Assembly (NCBI GenBank): GCA_020847395.1
Contig: JADLCD010000167.1
Span: forward strand, 1 to 64,000
DNA length: 64,000 bases
Origin: Chitinophagaceae bacterium
GTDB lineage: Bacteria; Bacteroidota; Bacteroidia; Chitinophagales; Chitinophagaceae
Direction: 5' to 3'
In this document: positions 19,600 through 31,423 of the stretch, piece after piece
Position numbering within the stretch: position 1 is the first letter of the stretch
Layout: the number at the start of each line of letters is the position of its first letter
Notes under the pieces: generated by a model
Seen by the model: only the letters and a program-made list of their open reading frames with translations
Told to the model about the DNA's origin: nothing
Database searches by the model: none
Made by a program: the position numbers and the translations under genes

Positions 19600-20436
19600 T
19601 TACAACGCCAGCAAGCTATCCAACTTCTCCCTGAACAAAGGAAATTCACTTAAGTTATTGTGTTCACCATCCGGTATTGTAATAAACTCATCTTTTGTGT
19701 TAAGCAATGGTTTTAATTTTTCAGCATTGCTGTAGGGTATTACATTATCACTCGTGCCATGAAATATGCTAATGGGCGCATTAATGATATTGATGTGAGC
19801 ATACGTTGGAAGCTGGTATTTCAAAATCCTGCTCACCGGGTAAATGGGCAGATAATGTGATACAAGGGAAGGTATGCTGTAATATGGCGTTTCTAATATC
19901 ACTCTCTTAGCCGTTTTTTTTGAAGCCAACCAGGCTGCAATACCTGTGCCCAAAGACTTTCCATAAATGATTATACTATCTGCATTGTATTTCGCTTTTG
20001 CCATTATATATAACTGTTCGGCATAATCGTATAGTTTTTGCTCTGTGAGCTTGCCGTAGCTTTTACCATAACCGGGATAGTCAATCATCCAAACTTCATA
20101 ACCCTTACCTGTGAATGTGGGAGCATACCCGGCATACCATTCAATGTTCTTACGATTTCCATGAAAATATAATACTACACCCTTAGCTGTACTGTCATTC
20201 GTTAAAAACTGTACAACATTCATATTGTAATCGCCATCCAATGCAATATTTACTTCCTTATGTGAAATAGAGAAATTGAAATTTTTATCTTTCGAAATGG
20301 TTTCAGGATGAAATAAAAACCTGTTCTGTAAAAAATAAACCGCTACGCCAACAAGCAGGTAAATAACAAGTACAATATTCAGCAGCCTGATCCATCTTCG
20401 TTTACGCGGCACCGGTAGCTTAACCTCTTCAGTCAT
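19600..20436 (-). CDS. alpha/beta hydrolase
   Basis: YFHGN; IIYGKSLGTGIAAW; GTSDNVIPY. Confidence 0.88.
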   Translation of the reverse strand: MTEEVKLPVPRKRRWIRLLNIVLVIYLLVGVAVYFLQNRFLFHPETISKDKNFNFSISHKEVNIALDGDYNMNVVQFLTNDSTAKGVVLYFHGNRKNIEWYAGYAPTFTGKGYEVWMIDYPGYGKSYGKLTEQKLYDYAEQLYIMAKAKYNADSIIIYGKSLGTGIAAWLASKKTAKRVILETPYYSIPSLVSHYLPIYPVSRILKYQLPTYAHINIINAPISIFHGTSDNVIPYSNAEKLKPLLNTKDEFITIPDGEHNNLSEFPLFREKLDSLLAL

Positions 20437-21220
20437 ATTTTAAAATATCCCTTATAAAATTGTGATACTCCGGAAACGAAGGTAAATTATTATGCCCACC
20501 GCCATTTATTCTTATCAGCGTGATTTTATGGGGACTTAATTTTTGCAGGTTTTCGCTATGCCTTATAGGAATAAGAAAATCTTTTGTGCCATGCAGAATA
20601 TAGGTGTGGCAATTTACTTTGCGTATCCATTTGTCTGTTCTTAAATGATAGCGCAATACGTATTTTACAGGGAGCAGCGGCAGAAAACGTTCTACCACTT
20701 TTGTAAAACTATAATATGGTGCATCAAGAATAAGATAGCGGGGTCTGTTATCCGACGCTACTTTTGCGGCAAAACCGCTTCCTATGCTTCTTCCATATAC
20801 AATAATGTGATGCTCATTATATTTATTTGCAAGCTGTGTATATATGAACTGTACATCTGCAAGCATTTTACTTTCGCTGCGCTTGCCGGTGCTTTTTCCA
20901 AATCCCCGGTAATCAACCAATACTACATCATATTGATAGCGGTAAAAATCTTTTGCATATTTTCCCCAACCCTTAATGCTTCTTGTATTGCCGTGAAAAT
21001 AAAGTATAAGCCCAAGTGGCTTTTCCACATAAAAATGTAAACCGTTAATGCGAACACCCGGCTCAACATCAAAAAACAATTCTTCAAAAGGGGCATCATA
21101 TATGAACTTAAAATCTGCCGGTAATTTTTCAGGTTTAAAAATGAATTTCTCCTGTATAAAATATAATATAATGAGGAGAAGAGCAATTACTCCGGCTATA
21201 TACAAAATGATAGATGGCAA
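20429..21220 (-). CDS. alpha/beta hydrolase (paralog of the neighbour)
   Basis: YFHGNTRSIKGW; IVYGRSIGSGFAAK; GTKDFLIP. Confidence 0.88.
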   Translation of the reverse strand: MPSIILYIAGVIALLLIILYFIQEKFIFKPEKLPADFKFIYDAPFEELFFDVEPGVRINGLHFYVEKPLGLILYFHGNTRSIKGWGKYAKDFYRYQYDVVLVDYRGFGKSTGKRSESKMLADVQFIYTQLANKYNEHHIIVYGRSIGSGFAAKVASDNRPRYLILDAPYYSFTKVVERFLPLLPVKYVLRYHLRTDKWIRKVNCHTYILHGTKDFLIPIRHSENLQKLSPHKITLIRINGGGHNNLPSFPEYHNFIRDILKYD

Positions 21221-21300
21221 TACAATCGAATGTTTACACTATGAAAATAGTAAAAGACGGAGAGAAGTTAAAGTCTTATTATTTACAAAGGCAGAAACGA

Positions 21301-23262
21301 TTAATCTTTATAAATGCGATTAAGCTTTAAGTTGGTAAGCGGCGCAACTATCAAAGGGAACTTTTCAACCGTTACATAGCTGGCATCCAAACCAAAACCT
21401 CTTTCTTCAGAAAGGCTGATTTCTTTTATCCAGAAATATCCGCGCATAATCAATGTTTCCCAGAATGGCAATTCATTATCCATACTCAGGAATTTTTCCA
21501 TTACGATAAACTGAAAATCGCCAATAACATTATTGCGTTGAAGGCTCTCATAGCGGCTGGTAATATTTACTTCTTTATTCTTAACCATATCTTCCACTAC
21601 TTTTCTGAACATAATATTAATGCGCGGCTCAACCCTGAAACCCAACCTGAATTCAACCCTTATCACTTCATTGGGAATAATGGTTTGTACCTCGTACTCG
21701 CAGGTATAGGGATTATCCAGCGTATCTACATGCACAAACCAGTATATATCCGCACGCTTGGGTTTCCTGTTCAGGATAGAATAGATAATCTTATGTTCTA
21801 TTTCTTTTGGATTATTAGCACTTGTAAGATAAATGAGGTGAGTGGCGTATTTGGCAACGGAAGGATCATTACTCAACTCCTGCAGCATAGGAAGATAATC
21901 TTCTAGCTTTACAAACTCAACATAACGGTTCTTGATTTTTCTGCTCCTGAACCAGATATACATTACCAGGAACATTACACCGCCAATAATTACTGTGATA
22001 TAACCACCGTGTGTAAATTTTTGCAGGAGGGCGATCAGGTAACCGCCTTCAATAATAGTATACCCTACCAAAAACAACCATATCCAGCCGGAGGCTACCC
22101 TGTGATTAACAAGATAGTTGGCAAAAAGAATGGTTGTCATGAGCATGGTTACAATTATTGCAAGCCCGTATGCAGCTCCCATACGGGAAGATGTTTGAAA
22201 ATACAGCACTACTCCCACACAACCAATAAACAATATGGTATTTAAAGAAGGGATGAATAACTGCCCTTTTTCTTCTGATGGGTACCTTATTTTCAACCTC
22301 GGCCAAAGGTTAAGGCGTATAGCTTCACCAATTAATGTAAACGAGCCCGATATCATTGCCTGGCTGGCAATAATGGCTGCAACAGTAGCGATAATTACCC
22401 CGGGCAAAACAAACCAGTCAGGCATGAGGTCAAAAAAGGGATTGATGGAAGCATGTGACCCTGCCGGAACGTTCAGGTGATGATTAAGCAAACTGGCTCC
22501 CTGCCCAAGGTAATTGAGCAGTAAACAGGATTTTACAAAAATCCATGAAATGCGTATGTTTTCCCTGCCGCAATGCCCCAGGTCGCTATATAATGCTTCT
22601 GCCCCGGTAGTACATAAAAACACGGCTCCTAATATCCACAATGCCTGCGGATTTATACTCAGCAGTTTAATGGCATAATAGGGATTAAAAGCACGCATAA
22701 TTGATAAGTCATCAAACAGGTGTATAGCGCCAAATACCGCTAACATGCTAAACCATATCGTCATTACAGGCCCAAAAAATTTACCTATTGATGCAGTACC
22801 AAATTGCTGAAGAAAGAAAAAGAAAGAGAGAATCCCTATTACGATATAAATGATATATTCATCAAGATTATGGAATGCAGGCAGTTTTTGCAAACCTTCA
22901 ATGGCGGACGTGATGGTGATTGGCGGCGTAATCATTCCATCTGCCAGTAGCGCAGCCCCGCCTATCATGGCCGGTACAACCAGCCATTTGCGCCGGCGCC
23001 TTACCAGGGCATAAAGAGCAAAAATTCCCCCCTCACCCCTGTTATCAGCTCTTAATACCAGAACAACATACTTAATAGTTGTTTGAAGGGTTATTGTCCA
23101 GATTATACAGGAAAGGCTCCCGACAATCAGATCTTCCGTAATAGATCTGCCGGCAATAATTTCGCTGAAAACGTAAAGAGGCGAAGTTCCAATGTCTCCG
23201 TATATAATACCCAGTGCGATAACAAGACCGGCCAGGGTAGCTTTGTTTGTGTGTTTGCCCAC
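21301..23262 (-). CDS. kup: KUP-family potassium uptake protein
   Basis: GIIYGDIGTSPLYVF; RADNRGEGGIFALYAL; ADGMITPPITI. Confidence 0.95.
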   Translation of the reverse strand: MGKHTNKATLAGLVIALGIIYGDIGTSPLYVFSEIIAGRSITEDLIVGSLSCIIWTITLQTTIKYVVLVLRADNRGEGGIFALYALVRRRRKWLVVPAMIGGAALLADGMITPPITITSAIEGLQKLPAFHNLDEYIIYIVIGILSFFFFLQQFGTASIGKFFGPVMTIWFSMLAVFGAIHLFDDLSIMRAFNPYYAIKLLSINPQALWILGAVFLCTTGAEALYSDLGHCGRENIRISWIFVKSCLLLNYLGQGASLLNHHLNVPAGSHASINPFFDLMPDWFVLPGVIIATVAAIIASQAMISGSFTLIGEAIRLNLWPRLKIRYPSEEKGQLFIPSLNTILFIGCVGVVLYFQTSSRMGAAYGLAIIVTMLMTTILFANYLVNHRVASGWIWLFLVGYTIIEGGYLIALLQKFTHGGYITVIIGGVMFLVMYIWFRSRKIKNRYVEFVKLEDYLPMLQELSNDPSVAKYATHLIYLTSANNPKEIEHKIIYSILNRKPKRADIYWFVHVDTLDNPYTCEYEVQTIIPNEVIRVEFRLGFRVEPRINIMFRKVVEDMVKNKEVNITSRYESLQRNNVIGDFQFIVMEKFLSMDNELPFWETLIMRGYFWIKEISLSEERGFGLDASYVTVEKFPLIVAPLTNLKLNRIYKD

Positions 23263-23417
23263 GGTGAATGCAGGTTAAATACTTTCTGTGTCAGAATTCA
23301 AAACGGCAAAGGTATAGGGTAAATTACAAATTGGTTAAAATAATGTATAATCTATATACAATCCCCAAAAACCATCTAATTTGCGAAAGAATAGCATTAA
23401 TATAAAAATCATATCCA

Positions 23418-24947
23418 ATGAGGCAATTACGTTCTGCCATTTTTCTACTTTTTTTTGTGGTGCCGGTTACCTTATGCGCACAGCGAATCCGCTACTCCGA
23501 ACCCACAAAAGATGATTACAGGCAGGTAAACTTTGAAGTGATTGGCAAGGTGAGCAGCAATATTCTTATTTACAAGAATTATAAATCCAGGAATGATCTC
23601 TCTATTTTTGATACCGACATGAAGCTTAAGAACAAAATTGATCTTGAGTTTTTGCCCGACAGGTTAATCAATGTAGATTTTGTTTCATACACAGACTTTT
23701 TTTATATGATATACCAATATGAAAAAAGAAATATCGTTTACTGCAATGTGGTAAAAATGGATGCAGAAGGACAGAAGCTTGTAGGTCCTGTTGAGATTGA
23801 TACAACACAGATAGGAGGATCAAGCGACAATAAAATTTACTCTACCGTCTATAGTGAAAATAGGCAACGTATAGTAGTGTTTAAGATTAATAAGCGGAAT
23901 GAAAAAAATTATTATTTTACCACCCTGTTATATAACGATAAAATGGAGTTTATAAAGAAAAGCCGTTTGCCCGTTACAATGAAGCAGAGAGATGCGGTGT
24001 TCAGCGATTTTATTGTAGACAATGATGGTGATTTCATATTTGCCAAATGCGGCAGAACAGGTGGCAGGGATAATATTTCGAACGTGGACCTGGTTATAAA
24101 ACCTGCTATGACAGATAGTTTTAGCGTAAACAATATACCGCTTACCACTAACTTTTTGGATGAGGTAAAGATTAAAGCAGATAACGTTAATCGCAATATT
24201 TTGCTGAGTTCGCTTTACTTTAAACAAAAGCGCGGCAATGTAGAAGGTATATACACTGCAATATGGAATAAGGATGCCAACAAAATAAACGCTGAAAGCT
24301 ATAATATTTTTAGTGATGATTTAAAGGAAAACGCCAAGTCGGAAAACACTACTGCTAAAACAGCCTTTAATGATTTCTTTATTCGCCAGCTATTACCCAA
24401 AAAAGATGGTGGATTTTTAGTAGTAAGTGAATTATACTTTACCTCTTCACGCGGCAATAACTGGAACCGTTACGACTACCTGTACAGCCCTTACGGGTTC
24501 TCTCCGTATTCCTCTTATTACAACTCATACTGGAGCCCATATGGTTATGGCAGCCCGTGGAACAGGTCTAATTATTACGGCAACAGCACACGCTATTACA
24601 GCGAGAATATAGCGGTATTTTCATTTGACTCAGATGCTACTATACAATGGAACAATATTTTGCACAAAAGCCAGTTTGATGATAATTCTGACAACAGCCT
24701 TTCATACATGATTTATAATACCGGCGGAGAAATAAATTTTTTATATAACCAGCAGGAGCGCAGGGTAAAATTATTATCTGAGCAAAGCGTTAATGGAAAT
24801 GGAGATGTAAAACGTTCGCCTACATTAAAAAATCTTGACAAGGATTATGAGTTTTTACCCAAATATGGCAAACAGGTTGGAGCAAGGCAGGTTGTTATGC
24901 CGTGTATGTACAGGAACTATATTTGCTTTGCAAAAATTGATTTTTAA
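23418..24947 (+). CDS. hypothetical secreted protein with Tyr-rich segment
   Basis: Signal peptide; SPYGFSPYSSYYNSYWSPYGYGSPW segment. Confidence 0.75.
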   Translation: MRQLRSAIFLLFFVVPVTLCAQRIRYSEPTKDDYRQVNFEVIGKVSSNILIYKNYKSRNDLSIFDTDMKLKNKIDLEFLPDRLINVDFVSYTDFFYMIYQYEKRNIVYCNVVKMDAEGQKLVGPVEIDTTQIGGSSDNKIYSTVYSENRQRIVVFKINKRNEKNYYFTTLLYNDKMEFIKKSRLPVTMKQRDAVFSDFIVDNDGDFIFAKCGRTGGRDNISNVDLVIKPAMTDSFSVNNIPLTTNFLDEVKIKADNVNRNILLSSLYFKQKRGNVEGIYTAIWNKDANKINAESYNIFSDDLKENAKSENTTAKTAFNDFFIRQLLPKKDGGFLVVSELYFTSSRGNNWNRYDYLYSPYGFSPYSSYYNSYWSPYGYGSPWNRSNYYGNSTRYYSENIAVFSFDSDATIQWNNILHKSQFDDNSDNSLSYMIYNTGGEINFLYNQQERRVKLLSEQSVNGNGDVKRSPTLKNLDKDYEFLPKYGKQVGARQVVMPCMYRNYICFAKIDF

Positions 24948-24957
24948 ATAAACTCCT

Positions 24958-25950
24958 GTGATCGGATCTTTCAAAACTAACTCACCGCTTAATATTATAT
25001 TTTTACTGATATACGGTTTTGTATTAAAGTTTTATGCTTTTTTGCACCCGCATATACCTATAGCGCAGGCAACAGATGGATTTCTCTATCACCGGTTGCT
25101 TAATTTTTTAGCGCCGTTTGGCAAAACAGTTCCTATTATTTACCCGGTTATAGTGCTGGCATTAATTTTATCGCAGGCAATTATTTTTACAAATTTCATC
25201 AACAATCAAAAGCTATTGCATAAGCCAACTTATTTGCCGGCTTTGGCTTATGTGTTCATTACTTCTTTATTTCCTGAGTGGTGGCAGCTTTCTTCAGCGC
25301 TTATTATTAACAGCTTATTGGTATGGGTATGGGCAACACTCAGCAGCCTTTTCAATAATCCCAAACCTAAAACGCTTATATTTAATGCAAGCCTGGTTGT
25401 TAGCTTAACATCATTCCTGTATTTCCCCTCAATATGTTTTATAATACTGGTTTTCTTTGCGTTAATTTCTATGCGTCCATTTCATTTAAGTGAATGGATA
25501 ATAGCCATACTGGGTTTATTAACGCCTTATTATTTTTTATTTGCTATTTTATTTCTTGGCGGTAACTGGAACCCGCTTACGTACCTGCCATCATTATCTG
25601 TAAGTGTTCCAAAATTTCAATATGATATGTGGGCCTGGGCGGCTATTATTTTATTGATTATTCCCTTTTTAATAAGCGGGTTTTACATACAGGCAAATAT
25701 TCTTAAAATGCTTATACAGGTTAGAAAAAGCTGGAGCCTTATGCTGGTATACCTGATTATAACACTACTGATTCCATTCGTTAATTTTGCTTCTACTTTC
25801 GAATACTGGATATTATGCGCATTGCCCTTTGCTGCCTTTCATGCATATACCTATTTTTATGCACAAAAAAAGTGGATATCGTTCATCATTCACTGGCTGT
25901 TTGTAGCTTTTATACTTGCACTTAATATATGGCTGCCTGTTAAAGCATAG
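24958..25950 (+). CDS. DUF6427-like polytopic membrane protein
   Basis: Multiple TM segments; LLNFLAPFGKTVPIIYPVI pattern. Confidence 0.75.
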   Translation: MIGSFKTNSPLNIIFLLIYGFVLKFYAFLHPHIPIAQATDGFLYHRLLNFLAPFGKTVPIIYPVIVLALILSQAIIFTNFINNQKLLHKPTYLPALAYVFITSLFPEWWQLSSALIINSLLVWVWATLSSLFNNPKPKTLIFNASLVVSLTSFLYFPSICFIILVFFALISMRPFHLSEWIIAILGLLTPYYFLFAILFLGGNWNPLTYLPSLSVSVPKFQYDMWAWAAIILLIIPFLISGFYIQANILKMLIQVRKSWSLMLVYLIITLLIPFVNFASTFEYWILCALPFAAFHAYTYFYAQKKWISFIIHWLFVAFILALNIWLPVKA

Positions 25951-26069
25951 TTGGTCAATGTTTTTTTATCACAAGGCAGCGAAAATTTGGGATGCACCCG
26001 GATTCTTCAATTGTCCAATTCAGCATAAGCATTTACCTTTGCTTTCTTTAAATACATTTATTTATTATT

Positions 26070-26747
26070 ATGAAATTTGGGGTAGTTGTTTTTCCAGGCT
26101 CAAACTGCGATGCAGATATGATACATGCTTTAAGTGAAGACCTTGGATACGAAGTAATACAGCTTTGGCATAAAGATAAGGACCTCAGTATGTTTTCTAC
26201 GGAAGACTGTATAGTGCTGCCCGGAGGGTTTTCCTACGGCGATTATTTACGCTGCGGCGCTATAGCAAGGTTCAGCCCTATGATGCAAAGCGTAATATCA
26301 TTTGCAGGCAAAGGTGGAAAAGTTTTAGGCGTTTGTAATGGCTTCCAGATTCTTTGTGAAGCAGGATTGCTGCCCGGCGTATTGCTCCGCAATGAGAACA
26401 TGAAATTTATTTGTAAAAATATATTCCTGAAAGGAAATGATGGTATAGTATCAAAGATTCCTATTGCACACGGCGAAGGAAGATTTTATGCTGATAATGC
26501 CACACTTGATGCGTTGGAAAATAATGGGCAGGTAATTTACCGTTACAGTGATGAAAATGGCAATATCACTGCTGAAGCAAACCCCAATGGCAGCTTACGC
26601 AATATTGCCGGCATATCCAATGCTGCAGGCAATGTTTTTGGCATGATGCCTCACCCGGAGCGTGCATGCAATAACAAGCTTGGAAATACAGATGGTAAAA
26701 AAATATTTCACGATCTGTTTGTTGCCGAGAAAGCGATGCTGGCATAG
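26070..26747 (+). CDS. purQ: phosphoribosylformylglycinamidine synthase subunit PurQ
   Basis: [42 protein letters not shown]. Confidence 0.95.
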   Translation: MKFGVVVFPGSNCDADMIHALSEDLGYEVIQLWHKDKDLSMFSTEDCIVLPGGFSYGDYLRCGAIARFSPMMQSVISFAGKGGKVLGVCNGFQILCEAGLLPGVLLRNENMKFICKNIFLKGNDGIVSKIPIAHGEGRFYADNATLDALENNGQVIYRYSDENGNITAEANPNGSLRNIAGISNAAGNVFGMMPHPERACNNKLGNTDGKKIFHDLFVAEKAMLA

Positions 26748-26813
26748 TTTTTACAAAAGATTAAGCTTTTTTGCAGGCAATTTGATGTCTTACTATCGTT
26801 TACATAAAATAAT

Positions 26814-27284
26814 ATGTTGATTATGAAACGTATTTTTTTTCTTACAGTTTTACTATTTGCCGGGATGGCTGTTTTTGCACAATCCGGCTCGGCGCTAAAG
26901 GTTAAGTGGAGCTTCAGTTCAAAAAAGATAAATGATAAAACCTACGAGTTAAGGCTTTCAGCAATGGTTGACGGAAACTATCATATATACGCGCAAAATG
27001 TGGGTGTTGATGGTCCTGTAGCAACGAGCTTTACATTCAATAAAAACCCATTAGTAACTTTAAGCGGCAAAGTAAAAGAAGAAGGGAAAATAGTAAAGAA
27101 ACATGAAGAAGTATGGAACGGCAATGTAAATTTTTATGAAAAGAAAGTTGATTTTGTTCAGCTTGTACAGCTAAAATCAAAAGTAAAAACCAACGTTGGA
27201 GGAACAGTAGAGTTTATGGTTTGCGATGACAAACAATGTTTGCCCCCGGCTGAAGTGAATTTTAAAATAGATATAGGGGGATAA
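26814..27284 (+). CDS. DsbD N-terminal-domain-like secreted protein
   Basis: Signal peptide; VEFMVCDDKQCLPPAEVNFKI. Confidence 0.85.
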   Translation: MLIMKRIFFLTVLLFAGMAVFAQSGSALKVKWSFSSKKINDKTYELRLSAMVDGNYHIYAQNVGVDGPVATSFTFNKNPLVTLSGKVKEEGKIVKKHEEVWNGNVNFYEKKVDFVQLVQLKSKVKTNVGGTVEFMVCDDKQCLPPAEVNFKIDIGG

Positions 27285-27320
27285 ATCTTTGCTACTACAT
27301 TAGGGTTTAGGATTATATTG

Positions 27321-27352
27321 AAAAGGGGTGTATTTGAAAGACACCCCTTTTT
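27321..27352 (+). terminator. intrinsic terminator AAAAGGGGTGT...ACACCCCTTTTT
   Basis: 11-bp arms and T-run after the 26814-27284 gene. Confidence 0.75.
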
Positions 27353-27452
27353 AATGTAACTTATTATTTTAACGTGAGTTTGGGTGTTCAAAAATGATAA
27401 TCAATAAAATAAGTTGATACAATATATTCTCTTTCCGGTATTCACCGATGAT

Positions 27453-27535
27453 TTTCACGCGGCGTTCACAGCGGAGCAGTGTTGGCAACGAATGCTTCTT
27501 TGCGGGCTTTGCCCAGTTGCGTACGCTGCGTGAAA
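27453..27535. repeat. intergenic inverted-repeat element (TTTCACGCGGCGT ... ACGCTGCGTGAAA)
   Basis: 13-nt arms matching 12/13 around about 57 nt. Confidence 0.6.
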
Positions 27536-27653
27536 TATACTTTCCTAACCTGACTAAGACCCAAAACTCACGGTATTTTAGTCATTAGCAAGTGAACATC
27601 TGGTACAATTACTAGCAGAAGGAAGCAGTATACATAAACACCCCCTAAAATAA

Positions 27654-27681
27654 AACTGCCCCGGAAAATTCCGGAGCAGTT
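27654..27681 (-). terminator. terminator hairpin for the ECF sigma gene
   Basis: AACTGCCCCGGAA/TTCCGGAGCAGTT followed by a T-rich tract on the minus strand. Confidence 0.7.
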
Positions 27682-27702
27682 ACTTCTGAGTAGAATTTTG
27701 TT

Positions 27703-28284
27703 TTACAATGCAATTTGTTTTTCCTGCATCATTTTGCGCAGGTTAATTAAACCATAACGCATACGGCCTAAGGCTGTATTAATGCTGCAGTCTGTTAATG
27801 TAGCGATTTCTTTAAAGCTCAGTTCAGCGTAATGCCTTAAAATAATTACTTCACGCTGATCTTCAGGCAGCCTGTCAAGCATTTCACGAACACGGTCGTG
27901 GCTTTGACGCTGCATCATACGACGGTCAACACCATCTTCTGAAAAGTTGATCACTTCAAAAATGTCACGATCATCACCAGTTTTAATAGTTGGTGTACGT
28001 TTCACTTTACGGAAATGATCTACGCAAAGGTTATGGGCGATACGCATTGCCCATGGTAAAAATTTACCTTCCTCGGTGTACCTGCCACTACGAATAGTGT
28101 CGATAACCCTGATAAATACATCCTGGAAAATATCTTCTGCCAGATATTTATCTTTTACAAGCAGAAAAATGGATGTGTAAATTTTGTCTTTGTGACGAAC
28201 AATGAGCGCTTCCAATGCTGAAGCTTCTCCATTCATGAAAAGGTTGATCAATTGCTGATCAGGCAGGTTGGTTAGGGAATTCAT
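27703..28284 (-). CDS. ECF-type RNA polymerase sigma factor
   Basis: LAEDIFQDVFIRVI; LPEDQREVIILRHYAELSFKEIA. Confidence 0.95.
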   Translation of the reverse strand: MNSLTNLPDQQLINLFMNGEASALEALIVRHKDKIYTSIFLLVKDKYLAEDIFQDVFIRVIDTIRSGRYTEEGKFLPWAMRIAHNLCVDHFRKVKRTPTIKTGDDRDIFEVINFSEDGVDRRMMQRQSHDRVREMLDRLPEDQREVIILRHYAELSFKEIATLTDCSINTALGRMRYGLINLRKMMQEKQIAL

Positions 28285-28587
28285 AAACTTCTACGGTTTT
28301 TAATGGTTGGGATTTTGATACCCATTATCATATATTAAGAAGTAGAAGTAATACCAAAAGGCGGTAATGATTTTAGTTCTAGTTTCTTTCGTATGATATT
28401 GGGACTGCTAAAATATAGCTTTTTTTGAACCGACCAAACTTTTGTTAAATATTTTTCGATTAATTATCGAAACCCTTCGATAAACGATAAAATATTAAAT
28501 AGTAACCCTTAAAAACAATAATAGCATTTATCATTTATTGTTTATTTAGCACAGTTTTTTGCTCCGCTAAACAATTTAGCATTAATT

Positions 28588-31416
28588 TTGTTGCCCTCTA
28601 TGGCAGCAACTTCAACAATCAAAAATTCTCCTCCGGCTATTATTGATACTATTCTTATTAAAGGTGCGAGGGTACATAATCTTAAAAATGTTACCGTTGA
28701 AATCCCCAGGAATAAACTGGTGGTGGTAACGGGCGTTTCTGGCTCGGGTAAATCATCATTAACTATAGATACCCTGTTTGCGGAAGGACAGCGCAGGTAT
28801 GCAGAAAGCCTGAGCGCTTATGCAAGGCAGTTTCTTAACCGCATGAATAAACCTGATGTTGATTTCATCAAAGGTTTATGTCCGGCTATTGCCATAGAAC
28901 AAAAAGTGATCACCCGCACGCCACGCTCTACCGTAGGCAGCATGACGGAAGTATATGACTACTTAAGATTATTATATGCCCGGATTGGCAAAACCATTTC
29001 TCCCATAAGTGGCGAAGAAGTAAAGAAAGATGATGTAAATGATGTGGTGAAATATATTGTAAACCAAAAAGCTGGTGATAAAGTACTTATACTCTCTGGT
29101 TTTAAATTACAGGGCAAACGCAATACGCATGAGGAGCTGAATATCCTTTTGCAAAAAGGATTTTCAAGATTATATACAAAGGCAGAAGGAAAAGCAGGAG
29201 AAATTACGAGGATTGAAGATGAACTTGAATTAAAAGATGCGGAGTTAAAAAAGAAATATAAAGGAGATACTTATATTTTGATAGACAGGATTGTTGTAAA
29301 AGATTTTGATGAAGATGATCTGCATCGTTTAGCTGACTCCGTTGGTACGGCGTTTTTTGAGGGAGAGGGTGAGATGGTGCTTATTATAAACGAATTAAAC
29401 CACGTACATTTCTCCAATAAGTTTGAAAGAGACGGAATAAAATTTGAAGAACCGGTTCCCAATCTTTTCTCCTTTAATAACCCCTATGGTGCCTGCCCGG
29501 TTTGTGAAGGTTTTTCGCAGGTATTGGGCATCGATTCCGAGCTGGTAATCCCCAATCCAAGATTAAGCGTATATGATGGCGCGGTTGCTCCATGGAAAGG
29601 TGAAAAATTAAGCAAATGGAAAGATCAGTTTGTAAAGGCTGCTAAAAATTTCGGATTTCCTGTGCATAAGCCCGTAATTGATTTAACCAAAGAACAGTAC
29701 AACGAACTTTGGGAAGGCAATAAATACGCGGAAGGCATCGACGACTTTTTTAAAGAGGTAGAGCAGAATTTATATAAAGTGCAATACAGGGTTTTACTGT
29801 CAAGATATCGTGGAAGAACAACCTGCCCGGAATGCAAAGGCTATCGCTTACGTAAAGAAGCATTATATGTAAAAGTGGGAGGAAAGCATATTGGCGAATT
29901 ATGCGAGATACAGGTAAAAGATTTAAAAACATGGTTTGATACACTTGATCTGAGTGAATATGATAAGCAGGTTGCCAAACGTGTGCTTATTGAGATAAAT
30001 CAACGATTACAGGTATTGCTTGATGTTGGGCTGGGTTATTTAAGTCTTAACCGGTTAGCCAATAGTTTAAGTGGCGGGGAAAGCCAACGCATTCAGCTTA
30101 CGCGTAGCTTAGGAAGCAATCTTACCAATTCGTTATATATACTTGATGAACCTTCGATAGGATTGCACTCAAGAGATACAGCCCGGTTGATAAAAGTATT
30201 GAAAGAATTAAGAGACTTGAATAATACCGTTGTTGTGGTTGAGCATGATGAAATGATGATGCGGGAAGCAGACCATATTATTGATATGGGACCATTGGCA
30301 AGCCACTTAGGTGGAGAGGTGATTGCGGAAGGTGATTATGATGCTATTATCTATAATCCTAAAAGTCTTACCGGCAAATACCTGAAAGGAGAACTGAAAA
30401 TAGAAGTGCCTGTAAAAACCCGCAAATGGAAGCGTTCTGTAAAAATTGAAGATGCACGCCAGAATAATTTAAAAAATATAACTGTTGAATTTCCGCTTGG
30501 CGTGTTAACCGCAATATCCGGAGTAAGCGGTAGTGGCAAAACTACTTTGGTTAAACAGATTGCCTATCCCGCATTAAAAAAATTAAAGGGAGAATTTGTA
30601 GATAAGGTAGGTATGCACAAAGCCATCACCGGCGATGTTGATTTTATCACACAAATTGAGCTGGTTGATCAGAACCCGATCGGTAAATCATCCCGCAGCA
30701 ACCCCGTAACATATATCAAAGCCTACGATGAAATAAGAGATCTGTATTCAAAACAACCGTTGAGTAAAATCAATGGCTTTCAACCCAAGCATTTTTCTTT
30801 TAATGTAGAAGGTGGAAGATGCGATGCATGCAAAGGCGAAGGCGAACAAATTGTGGAGATGCAATTTTTGGCAGATGTGCACCTGGTATGCGATGTTTGC
30901 CACGGCAGGCGCTTTAAAGATGAGGTGCTTGAAGTGACTTATAAAGAAAAAAACATTTTTGACGTGTTGGAGATGAGTGTTGATGAGGCACTCAACTTCT
31001 TTAAAGATGAAAAAGACATCTTTACCAAACTAAAACCATTGGCTGATGTGGGCTTAGGCTATATTAAATTAGGGCAATCGAGCGATACATTATCCGGTGG
31101 CGAAGCACAACGTGTAAAGCTTGCTTCTTTTCTTGGTAAAGGTAAAGCGCAAGGTCATATACTTTTCATCTTTGATGAACCAACCACGGGTTTACATTTT
31201 TATGATATCAACAAGCTGCTTGCTTCCTTTAATGCGTTGATCGACCAGGGACATTCTATTTGGGTAATTGAGCATAATACGGATGTAATTAAAAGTGCGG
31301 ATTGGGTCATCGATCTTGGCCCCGAAGCCGGCGACCAGGGTGGCAGCCTTGTTTTTGAAGGTGTGCCGCAGGATCTGAAGAAGGTTAAGGAAAGTTATAC
31401 GGGGAAGTTTTTGTAG
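28588..31416 (+). CDS. uvrA: excinuclease ABC subunit UvrA (likely ATG start at 28600)
   Basis: [25 protein letters not shown]; two SLSGGE/TLSGGE signatures; zinc-finger CxxC pairs. Confidence 0.97.
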   Translation: MLPSMAATSTIKNSPPAIIDTILIKGARVHNLKNVTVEIPRNKLVVVTGVSGSGKSSLTIDTLFAEGQRRYAESLSAYARQFLNRMNKPDVDFIKGLCPAIAIEQKVITRTPRSTVGSMTEVYDYLRLLYARIGKTISPISGEEVKKDDVNDVVKYIVNQKAGDKVLILSGFKLQGKRNTHEELNILLQKGFSRLYTKAEGKAGEITRIEDELELKDAELKKKYKGDTYILIDRIVVKDFDEDDLHRLADSVGTAFFEGEGEMVLIINELNHVHFSNKFERDGIKFEEPVPNLFSFNNPYGACPVCEGFSQVLGIDSELVIPNPRLSVYDGAVAPWKGEKLSKWKDQFVKAAKNFGFPVHKPVIDLTKEQYNELWEGNKYAEGIDDFFKEVEQNLYKVQYRVLLSRYRGRTTCPECKGYRLRKEALYVKVGGKHIGELCEIQVKDLKTWFDTLDLSEYDKQVAKRVLIEINQRLQVLLDVGLGYLSLNRLANSLSGGESQRIQLTRSLGSNLTNSLYILDEPSIGLHSRDTARLIKVLKELRDLNNTVVVVEHDEMMMREADHIIDMGPLASHLGGEVIAEGDYDAIIYNPKSLTGKYLKGELKIEVPVKTRKWKRSVKIEDARQNNLKNITVEFPLGVLTAISGVSGSGKTTLVKQIAYPALKKLKGEFVDKVGMHKAITGDVDFITQIELVDQNPIGKSSRSNPVTYIKAYDEIRDLYSKQPLSKINGFQPKHFSFNVEGGRCDACKGEGEQIVEMQFLADVHLVCDVCHGRRFKDEVLEVTYKEKNIFDVLEMSVDEALNFFKDEKDIFTKLKPLADVGLGYIKLGQSSDTLSGGEAQRVKLASFLGKGKAQGHILFIFDEPTTGLHFYDINKLLASFNALIDQGHSIWVIEHNTDVIKSADWVIDLGPEAGDQGGSLVFEGVPQDLKKVKESYTGKFL

Positions 31417-31423
31417 AGGGTTG

